DNA of 64,000 bases, taken from contig NW_026111788.1 of NCBI RefSeq assembly GCF_024679095.1, forward strand, positions 280,994 to 344,993, read 5' to 3'. The notes below the pieces were generated by a model. That model saw nothing but the letters and a program-made list of their open reading frames with translations, had not been told where the DNA came from and did no database searches. Every line of letters starts with the position of its first letter. Position 1 is the first letter of the stretch. A program made the translations under genes and the position numbers. The stretch is from Eriocheir sinensis (Eukaryota; Arthropoda; Malacostraca; Decapoda; Varunidae). This document shows, piece after piece, positions 11,174-21,641 of this stretch.

Positions 11174-12489
11174 TAGAAGGCGAATTGGATGCTCGAATTA
11201 TGTCTGTCACCCTTACGGGTGGACAGGACACGTCTGTCGCCTCTCCGGAGGACATGACAAACAGGATAAGTTTCTCCATTGGAGTCTTGCTGGACTCATG
11301 GAGCACCAGGATCGCGATCCTGAACTGAGAGAATTGAAGCATGCTTTTGAACAGACCACCGGTGGTAACGTACATGAGAGAGATGAGAGAAAGGTTGCAG
11401 AGAGGAGCAATGTAACGTTAAATGCAGCTAAGAGGCACTTCAAAAAACTGCCTCTTAGTGAAGTGTGTGTGAGAACGGCATTCTCTACCGCGATGTTTGC
11501 GATGAATACAACAAGCAGAAAAGACTGGTTATCGTTCCACCAAGCTACATTCCTAACGCGTTAGCTTTGGCGCATTCCATGCTACCTGCAGGGCATGGAG
11601 GCACTAAGGTTACGTTGGCACGCTGTCGCAAGTTTGCGTACTGGCCGGGAATGAAGGCGGACGTGGAGCAATATGTCAGATCTTGTCCTGTCTGTTGTCG
11701 GTTTAAGAGGGATCCCGCCAGCTCCACTTATGAGGTATCCAGAGGTTGGCATACCGTTTGTCTGAGTCCATATGGTTATTGTCGGACCTTTGTCTGTTTC
11801 ATACGAAGGCTATAGGTATTTACTGACAGTGATAGACGTCCTGTCACGCTTCTTGGTAGCAACCCCTTCGTACGAAGGCAGCCAAGGAAGTGGCAGCTGC
11901 GTTCTACAAGAACGTAGTCTGTGTACACAGCATCCCGCCGATTCTAGTCACGGATCAAGGAAAGGAGTTCGTCAACACTCTCTTACGAGAGTTGACTCAG
12001 TTATGCCAGATTGATCATCTAAGGACAACTCCTTATCACCCGTCTGCAAACGGTGTGATAGAAAGGCCTAATGGCACCTTAATAAATATCTTGAGAACTT
12101 TGTGCGAGGACAATCGCGGTATCTGGGACCAAATGCTTCCGGTTGCAACACACGCCTACAACACTGCCTACCATCGTGTTCTGAAAGATTCACCATTTTT
12201 CTTGCTTTTCTCTCAGGACCCAAATGTTCCTTTTGAAGTGCTTGAGAATAAACTCCAACCTTGTTATGATGTTGACAGCTATAAAGCATTTACTTCTAGT
12301 GTCGCGCAGCGGACCTATAAACTATGTCAGACCAATATAGATATAGGATGGCAGGAGTCAGAAAGAATGTTTAGGAAATCCAAACCCAAACAGGTGGTAG
12401 TAGGAGATCGGGTCTACTTAAGGCATGTATGTACAAAGGGCGAACCAAAGAAGCTCCAGCCCTTGTTCAATGGACCTTTAGGGTGCTAG
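11140..12489 (+). pseudogene. Gypsy-1 integrase, frame-broken
   Basis: Integrase homology is spread over overlapping open pieces in all three frames: 11140-11328, 11298-11564, 11465-11815, 11772-12014 and 11890-12489. The HHCC zinc domain is visible at about 11570-11705 (AHSMLPAGHGG, then CPVCCRFK). The catalytic core has Asp in VIDVLSRF near 11834, Asp in VTDQGKEF near 11948 and Glu in VIERPNGT near 12060. The protein would join element cDNA to host DNA. At least four frame changes break it, which is surprising for an element with nearly identical LTRs. Confidence 0.85.
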
Positions 12490-12521
12490 AAAAATAAGCC
12501 CTGTAGTCTTACGACTGCGTC

Positions 12522-14430
12522 ATGTTAGAGGTGGTAAGATCAAGACAGTTCACACAAATAATGTTCAGGTCGTTCACGAGGACTCTTTTGGCTTCCATGA
12601 CTCTCCTAATGTCAGGCGTGCATACCCTCTCCCTGATCCTGGGTGTTGCCCTCTCCTTGTCTTCCTTGATCCCTCCAGGAGCAACCCATTCGTCCGGCCT
12701 CGTCTTCTCCCCAGTCTTTAAGATGCTGTTGACAGGACGGTACTATGTTGTCCCCGTCGTCATCAAGACGGACGACATCCAACGTCCTCTCATCAACGTG
12801 GCAAATCTAACAGCGGAAGTTTCATGGTCGATTGACCATATGAATCAATCGTTCCCTACTGTTGGTCTACTCAGGCGCACTCTAGACTCTTTTCACATTG
12901 AGTTTGAGAAGTTATTCAATGATCTTAACAGCTTTCTGTCGGCTATGAGTGGTAGAGATGAAAGCCCGTTTCGGACTCGCCAGAAGCGAGGGGCCGTGGA
13001 TTTCCTTGGCTCGGTAGCAAACCTCCTTTTCGGTACGGCCACTCAGGCCCAAATAGATGTGATACACGGGAAGCTCTCCCAGCTCTACACTCTGTCCACA
13101 GAAGAGAGACGTCAACTTAACCTCCATCAGGAAGTCCTCAACGCCACAGTTCGGGACCTCCGTCATGTTCATTCTGCCATCTCCCGTCTAGAGTCCGCCT
13201 CGGCTTTGGCCTCAGCTATTATCCGTCAGTTCTCACTAAAAACCTTGCAAATTGAAGGGGAAATGCGTATTTTGGAGACTATCCTTCTCATTCAGTTGGC
13301 ACTTAGTGACCTAAATCATGATACTCTGAATCTCAAGCTTGGCCTTCAGCAGCTGTCCCAAACGCAGGTTTCCCCTCTCCTCCTTCCAAATGATGTACTA
13401 TTTCGTGTGCTCAGCAATGCGTCACTCCATTACCCAGGCTTACTTTTCCTGCAGCACATGAATATTTAGCATTGTATAGAGATGTCTCTAGGGTTATTTC
13501 TAAAGGTACGCTTTCCTCAGGAACCCTTCACTTCTACTTACAAATCCCCATGAAAGGGATCCTCTGACGTGTTCGATGTGTTTAAAATGGACGCGTTGCC
13601 TTTTCATCTTGATGGCACGCCATATTTTCTGCACACCGACACGCTTTCCACTTACCTTGCGGTTTCTGAAGACCGCACTCACTATATGCTCTTAGACTCC
13701 TTGGACCGCTGTACTAAACACCACCTGCTCTATGTATGTCCCCTGTCGCCCCTGTCTACTCGACTTCTGTCCGGCGCTGCGAGATCGCTCTCTTTCTCGA
13801 TCGCCCAGACGCCCTCTCGCTGTGTTCTAAGTCTCGCCTCAGAGTGTTCCCCCCGGTCTTCATCCCGTCTCCTGCGTTCTGGGTCTTCGCTACCGATACT
13901 CCCCAGGTGGTCACCATGGTCTGCCCGGTCAGCCCGGTCTCCAAATACAGGCAGACCATCAACGGGACGGGTCTCCTCAGCCTCGGTATGGGCTGTAGTG
14001 CCCACTCCGACGCCTTCAGCCTCCTGCCTCTGCTACTATGGACGGTGACGCCCCGCTGACGGTTCATCGCGCCCCTTCCACATCGGACGTGACGTGGTCT
14101 CATCGCTCCTGGCCAAGACTCCCCTTGGCCCTTCCCTCCGCCGCCGTCGCCCGGGTCGTCTCTGGCCCCCCCGCTGGACCTCCCTCCAGCACTTCACGCG
14201 CTCCAGGAATCCGTCTCTCCGGTCCCCGCCTTCGACCCCTTCCTCCCTTGGTGGGGGTGGCTGCTCCTCCTCGGCGTCGTCTTCGTCGCCGGTGGGGTGG
14301 CCTTCTTCTGTCTCTTCAGGTCCCGTCTCTCGCAGGACTCCTCCCCCACGATCCCGCCATCCCCGTCTTGGCCCTCCATGGTCGTCCGCCGGGCGGAACG
14401 CTTCGTGCCACGAGGACGTGGCGTGATTTT
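12522..14430 (+). pseudogene. env: Gypsy-1 env: F-type fusion glycoprotein, broken
   Basis: The first open part (12522-13469) has a hydrophobic leader, a short surface-type segment, a furin-type site RTRQKR (12972-12989) and then a Gly-Ala-rich hydrophobic start (GAVDFLGSVANLLFG), followed by heptad-like helices. This layout matches the errantivirus Env/baculovirus F family, class I membrane-fusion proteins. Homology continues after a TAG at 13467-13469 and a TGA at 13551-13553 with frame changes. Near the end, a Trp-rich segment and a ~22-residue transmembrane helix (14249-14317) precede a basic tail. As read it is not expressible in full. Confidence 0.82.
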
Positions 14431-14443
14431 AACGGGGGGGGTA
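14431..14443 (+). other. Polypurine tract of Gypsy-1
   Basis: AACGGGGGGGGTA lies immediately before the TG start of the 3' LTR, the normal position of the plus-strand primer. Confidence 0.7.
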
Positions 14444-15376
14444 TGTGGTGCCCCGAGGGCTGCGACACCACTCGCTCCAGTGTTATTATCTTCTCCGGCA
14501 ATATTTTCCGATGACAACAGCGGTATCGACCGCTAAAACACAACACGGACTCCAAGACATGATTGTCCCCACACACACTGTTCATTTACCAACCTATACA
14601 CATTTGCAATTGCCCATTAACGCACCCGCTTATCTCTCTAGGCCAAAACACAATCAACCGCGGCCAAAACACGATCAACCGCGGAACAAAATGTTATGAA
14701 AACAAAGCTGCGTCACCGCGTGACAGCTACACTAGGATTAAAATCGACCTTATTACACATGTCGGTTAGGTAGATTATTGTATGAGCTCGGTGTGAGTTT
14801 GATGTATGACTCACACGCCTGACGTATTACCCTCGCGATGTCTGTATGTATGTCTGCCTATATAAGAAGCATTTATTCAGGCTTGACCTCAGATCAACCA
14901 GCACTCTGTTCGTTGCTGGACACTCAGTTGTCCTTCCCTAGACAACATGGGTAGAACATTCATCTTTGCTACTGTGAGTATGGAGTAATGTGGTACCATA
15001 GAGGAAAGCGTATCTAACAAATCTATTGTGTTCTATTATCTTAGTTTTACTTAGGATTATATTTCTATGATACTTTATTGTGTGAGTTTTTACTCAATAT
15101 TATACCATTGCTAACGTCAGTAACCAATAGTGAAAGAAAACCTGAAGACTCATTGAGTCTCGTAAGCCAGTCGCTGGTTTAAACAATATTTTTACCCTTT
15201 GTAATATTAAGTAGTATTAAGGTAGAATAAAATACATATAAGAAAGGCGACACCGTTTCATCACCCCATTTACGAACTCCTTTAAATACTCCTAAAGTAC
15301 CAGAATTTTAAGTCAAGTGTCACTAATACAAACAGTGTGTCGTCTACCCTGTGTGCCCGGATTACGGGTTACAACA
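14444..15376 (+). repeat. 3' LTR of Gypsy-1
   Basis: This 933-bp copy is the same length as the 5' LTR, with TATATAAG at 14859 and AATAAA at 15226. It ends TTACAACA followed by CAGGGAGG, the resumed minisatellite, which fixes the boundary. Confidence 0.95.
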
Positions 15377-16547
15377 CAGGGAGGAAAGGAGAACGGGAAG
15401 ACAAACACAACATTGTGGATACCGTCAGTGTATTACGCTAAGGAAGGGAAGACAGGGTGGAAAGGAGGACGGGAAAACAAACAGGACATTGAGGATACCG
15501 TCAGTGTATTACGCTAAGGAAGGGAAGACAGGGAGGAAAGGAGAACGGGAAGACAAACACAACATTGTGGATACCGCCAGTGTATTACGCTAAGGAAGGG
15601 AAGACAGGGTGGAAAGGAGGACGGGAAAACAAACAGGACATTGAGGATACCGTCAGTGTATTACGCTAAGGAAGGGAAGACAGGGAGGAAAGGAGGACGG
15701 GAAGCCAAACACAACATTGTGGATACCGTCAGTGTATTACGCTAAGGAAGGGAAGACAGGGAGGAAAGGAGGACGGGAAGACAAAAACAACATTGTGGAT
15801 ACCGTCAGTGTATTACGCTAAGGAAGGGAAGACAGGGAGGAAAGGAGGACGGGAAGACAAACACAACATTGTGGATACCGTCAGTGTATTACGCTAAGGA
15901 AGGGAAGACAGGGAGGAAAGGAGAACGGGAAGACAAAAACAACATTGTGGATACCGTCAGTGTATTACGCTAAGGAAGGAAGACAGGGAGGAAAGGAGAA
16001 CGGGAAAACAAAAACAACATTGAGGATACCGTCAGTGTATTACGCTAAGGAAGGGAGGACACGGAGGAAAGGAGAACGGGAAGACAAACACAACATTGCG
16101 GATACCGTCAGTGTATTACGCTAAGGAAGGGAAGACAGGGAGGAATGGAGAACGGGAAGACAAAAACAACATTGAGGATACCGTCAGTGTATTACGTTAA
16201 GGAAGGAAGACAGGGAGGAAAGGAGAACGGGAAGACAAAAACAACATTGAGGATACCGTCAGTGTATTACGCTAAGGGAGGAAGACAGGGAGGAAACAAT
16301 GACGGGAAGAAACACAACATTGAGGATACCGTCAGTGTATTACGTTAAGGAAGGAAGACAGGGAGGAAAGGAGAACGGGAAGACAAAAACAACATTGAGG
16401 ATACCGTCAGTGTATTACGTTAAGGAAGGAAGACAGGGAGGAAAGGAGAACGGGAAGACAAAAACAACATTGAGGATACCGTCAGTGTATTACGCTAAGG
16501 AAGGAAGACAGGGAGGAAAGGAGAACGGGAAGACAAAAACAACATCT
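15377..16547 (+). repeat. 76-bp minisatellite, right block (~15 units)
   Basis: This continues the array interrupted at 6683, in phase with it (GACAGG | CAGGGAGG). Right-hand units drift toward GACAAAAACAAC and a shortened GGAAGGAAGAC start, a composition rare in the left block. Confidence 0.94.
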
Positions 16548-16830
16548 AGAAAACCGTCAGTCCATTGCTTTTTGCTCTCTATTGAAGGGAAGACAGTAAG
16601 GAATGTAAAATGCGAAGACAGAAACAACATCTAGAAAACCGTCAGTCCATTGCTTTTTGCTCTCCAGGGAAGGGAAGACAGTAAGGAATGTAAAATGCGG
16701 AGACAAAAACAACATCTAGAAAATCGTCAGTCCATTGCTTTTTGCTCGCCAAGGAAGAGAAGACAGTAAAGATAATGGAGTGTCAGAGCGCGAAGACAAA
16801 CAAAGCATTAAAGAAACTGTCGTTGAAATG
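16548..16830 (+). repeat. Diverged edge units of the minisatellite
   Basis: Three to four longer units (~82 bp) share the GAAGACAGTAAGGAATGTAA and ACAACATCTAGAAAA blocks and the CCGTCAGT motif, but carry a new CATTGCTTTTTGCTC segment. They resemble old edge units that escaped homogenisation. Confidence 0.8.
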
Positions 16831-17087
16831 CCTCCTTCCACAGACACAGAAGAAGCATTGACACTTAATCGTACAAACTATACTATTACGAAGAATAGGA
16901 AAGGAAATATAGCGTTGATCTTTCCGTTATAGACTCAGAGCGAGGTTTTGGCAGCATTTATTGTGTGTGATAGAAAACGTGTCTACCTAACATTTAGTAT
17001 TCGAGGATATAGAATATTTTAGTTAAAGATAAATTACGCAATCATGTGAGTGTTGCTACGTCAGTGTCGCAGTAACAGTCGACAACA

Positions 17088-17154
<67 letters not shown>

Positions 17155-17330
17155 CAAGCAAGGGGGAGGCTGTCTGTGTTATTACCGTCGTTCCCTGTCT
17201 GAGTTCGTTCCAGTTGTGACATTTTTTCTCGTTCGTTAAGCGCAGCCTCGCCTGCTCCCCGACACACGGGCGTTAAAGTCGGCCTCGCTGCTGCTTCTGC
17301 CCGGCCACACAACCCACGCCTGTTCTGAGT
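16831..17330. repeat. Spacer with (TG)n microsatellite
   Basis: A pure (TG)n tract of about 65 bp lies at 17089-17153. The remainder of the interval shows no recognisable gene. Confidence 0.85.
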
Positions 17331-17790
17331 CTCATGACCTTCTGGACCACTTTCTCAAACGTTTAAGAACAAACACTCCCACATTTGATAAGGCTTTCGT
17401 AAGGGTTGTGTTAGTGTCTCCATGGGTAGTTTTATTTGACTAGTAATAGACAGTAAATAAGATAGTAAATAAGTAAGGCTCATGTTCTTAAACTCTCCGG
17501 GACTTACACACACTAACATTTGATAAGGCTATCGTAGGGGTTGCATCAGTGTTTCCATGGGTAGTTTTATGAGCCTAGTGATAGTTGACAAGGCCTCTGG
17601 CACGCCACGCCTACGGTTCGGAGCCTCAAGACCTTCTGACCCATATTTTAAAACCTGTAGAGGGCGTTACACATCTATATTTGATAAGGTTATCGTAGGG
17701 GTTGTGTTACTGTCTCCATAGGTAGTTTTGTGAGGCTAGTGATAACTTAACAAGGCTAGCTTCTGCCACACCACGCCTGCTATCCCGAGC
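17330..17790 (+). repeat. Three diverged copies of a dispersed ~150-bp repeat
   Basis: TTTGATAAGGCTTTCGTAAG-like blocks followed by GTCTCCATGGGTAGTTTTAT-like blocks recur near 17390, 17520 and 17670. Related sequences occur near 42790 and 44100 (plus) and near 18270 and 45060 (minus), so this is an interspersed family locally arranged in tandem. No coding capacity is visible. Confidence 0.7.
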
Positions 17791-17796
17791 CTCATG

Positions 17797-18135
17797 GGTA
17801 GGCGGTGGCTGAGTAGTAACGTGCTGGGCCCACATTCACCGCGTGATGGACGTCGCGGGTTTGAATCCCTGCGCTACCACCTCGGAATTTTCAGTCACCG
17901 CCGAGTGGCTTAAAACTACCCACATGCTGTCCTGAAGACCACTCATCATCCCGGACTCTTGAGGAAACCGTCCAAGTGAATCAAGAAGGAGTTCCAGGGA
18001 GCAGCATGAGCCAAGAGAAGATGGCGCCATTATAAACACTTGCCTGCGCCATGACGGACTGGGGCTGACTACCATCCAGGCCCCTCAAGAAAGCCTACCG
18101 GCGCTATAGGCGTTCACGTAAAAAAATAAAAAGAC
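17797..18135 (+). mobile_element. tRNA-derived SINE, copy 1
   Basis: The head resembles a tRNA gene with an A box TGGCTGAGTAG (17806-17816) and a B box GGTTTGAATCC (17858-17868), the Pol III internal promoter elements. A body follows with CACCGCCGAGTGGCTTAAAA and GGCGCCATTATAAACACTTG, ending near an A-rich tail (AAAAAAATAAAAAG, to ~18135). A second copy is on the minus strand at 45505-45895 and a tail-only remnant is near 30505-30665. It is not a working tRNA gene, since the stems are imperfect and the body is shared with the other copies. Confidence 0.85.
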
Positions 18136-18264
18136 CTTATCTGAGGCCCGTATACTCAGACACTTTCGGCTTCAACAAAAATATCTCGAAAGGCCACAAA
18201 GCAAATTAGTCTTTTTCTTATGAGTTGTTTTTCACATTCGAAGTGCAGGAGCCTTATTAAACCA

Positions 18265-18390
18265 TCACTAGACTCATAAAAATACCCATGCAACTCGGCA
18301 CAACCTCTATGAAAGCCTTGTCTAATGTGGGTGTGCAAGCCCCGAAGTGATTGAGAATATGGGCCGATGTCCCTTACAAAGCAAAGGTCA
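18265..18390 (-). repeat. Dispersed repeat, reverse copy
   Basis: It resembles 45060-45215: a TATGAAAGCCTTGT-like block, then GTGTGCAAG, then GAGAATATGGGCC. It is in the opposite orientation to the copies at 17330-17790. Confidence 0.55.
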
Positions 18391-18489
18391 ACACCGCCTG
18401 TTTTACTTTACTCATTAGGAATTGTTTTTGTTCCTCCCTTCCTCTTTTCTTTTCATTCTTCTTCATACTTTACCTTCCACCATCTTGCG

Positions 18490-20042
18490 TACCACCACCA
18501 CCACCATCACCAACATGACCATCCCAAACCACCACCGCTACTACCACCATGACCATCCCAAACCACCACCAGTACCACCACCATGACCATCCCAAACCAC
18601 CACCGCTACCACCACCATGACCATCCCAAACCACCACCACTACCACCACCATGACCATCCCAAACCACCACCAGTACCACCACCATGACCATCCCAAACC
18701 ACCACCGCTACCACCACCATGACCATCCCAAACCACCACCACCATGACCATCCCAAACCACCACCACCACTACCATGACCATCCCAAACCACCACCACTA
18801 CCACCACCATGACCATCCCAAACCACCACCATCACCACCATGACCATCCCAAACCACCACCACTACCACCGCCATGACCATCCCAAACCACCACCACCAC
18901 CACCATGACCATCCCAAACCACCACCGCTACCACCACCATGACCATCCCAAACCACAACCACTACCACCGCCATGACTATCCCAAACCACCACCACCACC
19001 ACCATCATGACCCTCCCAAACCACCACCACCACCACCATGACCATCCCAAACCACCACCACTACCACCAACATGACCATCCCAAACCACCACCACAACCA
19101 TCATGACCATCCCAAACCACCACCACCACCACCATGACCATCCCAAACCACCACCACCACCACCATGACCATCCCAAACCACCACCACCACCACCACCAT
19201 GACCATCCCAAACCACCACCACCACCACCACCATGACCATCCCAAACCACCACCACCACCACCACCATGACCATCCCAAACCACCACCACCACCACCACC
19301 ATGACCATCCCAAACCACCACCACCACCACCACCATGACCATCCCAAACCACCACCACCACCACCACCATGACCATCCCAAACCACCACCACCACCACCA
19401 CCATGACCATCCCAAACCACCACCACCACCACCACCATGACCATCCCAAACCACCACCACCACCACCATGACCATCCCAAACCACCACCACCACCACCAC
19501 CATGACCATCCCAAACCACCACCACCACCACCACCATGACCATCCCAAACCACCACCACCACCACCACCATGACCATCCCAAACCACCACCACCACCACC
19601 ACCATGACCATCCCAAACCACCACCACCACCACCACCATGACCATCCCAAACCACCACCACCACCACCATGACCATCCCAAACCACCACCACCACCACCA
19701 CCATGACCATCCCAAACCACCACCACCACCACCACCATGACCATCCCAAACCACCACCACCACCACCACCATGACCATCCCAAACCACCACCACCACCAC
19801 CACCATGACCATCCCAAACCACCACCACCACCACCACCATGACCATCCCAAACCACCACCACCACCACCACCACCATGACCATCCCAAACCACCACCACC
19901 ACCACCACCATGACCATCCCAAACCACCACCACCACCACCACCATGACCATCCCAATCCACCACCACCACCACCACCATGACCATCCCAAACCACCACCA
20001 CTACCACCGCCATGACTATCCCAAACCACCACCACCACCAGA
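18490..20042. repeat. (CCA)-rich satellite with a 34-bp unit
   Basis: Tandem copies of CCATGACCATCCCAAA followed by a run of CCA triplets. The commonest period is 34 bp (gaccat at 19201, 19235, 19269), with 31- and 28-bp variants differing by one or two CCA. The left part (18490-19100) is more diverged, with CTA and GTA interruptions, and the right part (19130-19990) is very homogeneous. Because 34 is not a multiple of three and the unit has no stop, all three minus-strand frames stay open for ~300-370 codons; these are not genes. Confidence 0.95.
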
Positions 20043-20685
20043 TTCTGTGACTCCGATGATGTGATAATGATTTGTAGCTGCGAGGATTCTAAGTCTTCAA
20101 ATTTGTTACGTAGGCTACTAGCGTTTACATAGCAAGCTTTAATGTGATTCGAGTCGGGAGTTTTGCGGGTTGAGTGCACCCTTACGGTGGAGCTGCTGGT
20201 GTTCTCGCCTCCGCGTTTTTTGGCTTTCGAAGAGCCACTTGGTCACAGAGCAGCCTCCCGAAACGGACTGCTCCAACAGGGTTTAAGTGAATGCCATCAG
20301 GAAGGAACAAGTCTGAATCTTAGTAAAAATTGTTCCACAAGTTAGCGAGCTGGACGTTTTCTTGTGAGCAAAGGGACTGAAGTCTGTTGTTTGTGCTGAA
20401 GGCCTTATTGTAAAAGTTAGATTCGGCACCGACCCTCTGGAGGATTCCTGAGATTATGATGTTACTGGCATCCGTTTTACGTTTATACTGCTTGATCATG
20501 CGGCGGTATTTCTCAAGCAGTTCCTCGGAAAGTGTTGTCTTTATGTCATTTGTCCCCGCGTGAATGACAAAGAGGGTGTTTCGGTCGGCATTTCTCGTGA
20601 CATCATCGCACGCTGCGGTGATGTCGTCCAGTCTGGCACCTGGATAGCAGTAATGTTTTCTGCGGCCGTTTGATGAACGAAAGGA
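20043..20685 (-). mobile_element. CR1-A fragment: esterase to endonuclease start
   Basis: Read on the minus strand, it matches copy A from about 748 (GTTCATC..GGCCGCAG) to about 1389 (TCACAGAATCT), at high identity. It contains the HAGTND esterase block and the start of the endonuclease (NHIKACYVNA). It retains a reading through the esterase that is shifted in copy A near 1039. Its 5' side joins a purine-rich tract and its 3' side joins the (CCA)n satellite exactly at a TGG in the element. Confidence 0.9.
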
Positions 20686-21440
<755 letters not shown>

Positions 21441-21641
21441 CCCAGCACAGCAGAGCACAGGAAACAACACAGTGAGCCTTGTGTGTTGCGTGCACGACAC
21501 GGCGCATCACAACACAGGAACGTCACCTTGAACTCACACAGTGTGAAGACAAAGAACAGGAACCACGGAAACAACGGGAACTAGCAAGCAGGTGTTGGCC
21601 GCAGCAGGTGAACAGGTGGTGGTGGTGGTGGTGGCCATTAC

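Larger units (their letters stand above)
6684..15376 (+). mobile_element. Env-bearing Gypsy/errantivirus-like LTR retrotransposon (Gypsy-1)
   Basis: It has two 933-bp LTRs that both begin TGTGGTGCC and end TTACAACA, a primer-binding site directly after the 5' LTR and a polypurine tract directly before the 3' LTR. Between them come gag, protease-RT-RNaseH, integrase and a fusion-type env. The flanks are ..GACAGG before and CAGGGAGG.. after, giving a 4-bp CAGG target duplication inside a 76-bp minisatellite unit. By eye the LTRs differ at only about four positions, so insertion was recent. Despite this, the internal frames carry several stops and shifts. An env of this type is characteristic of errantiviruses, best known from insects. 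Confidence 0.95.

Noticed and set aside
13730..14585. Several antisense and alternative frames of 90-160 codons in the env region
   Set aside because: They overlap the env homology in GC-rich sequence and have no recognisable domains.
4806..16830. Regular 76-bp repeats that might suggest a CRISPR array
   Set aside because: There are no unique spacers between short repeats; the whole unit repeats head to tail in a eukaryotic context.
17797..17880. Possible functional tRNA gene
   Set aside because: The A and B boxes are present, but the cloverleaf is imperfect and the following body is shared with another copy, so it is a SINE head.
18928..20179. Three overlapping 290-370-codon minus-strand frames rich in Trp, Val, Gly and His
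   Set aside because: They are the three translations of a 34-bp stop-free satellite unit; one even runs into a CR1 endonuclease fragment.
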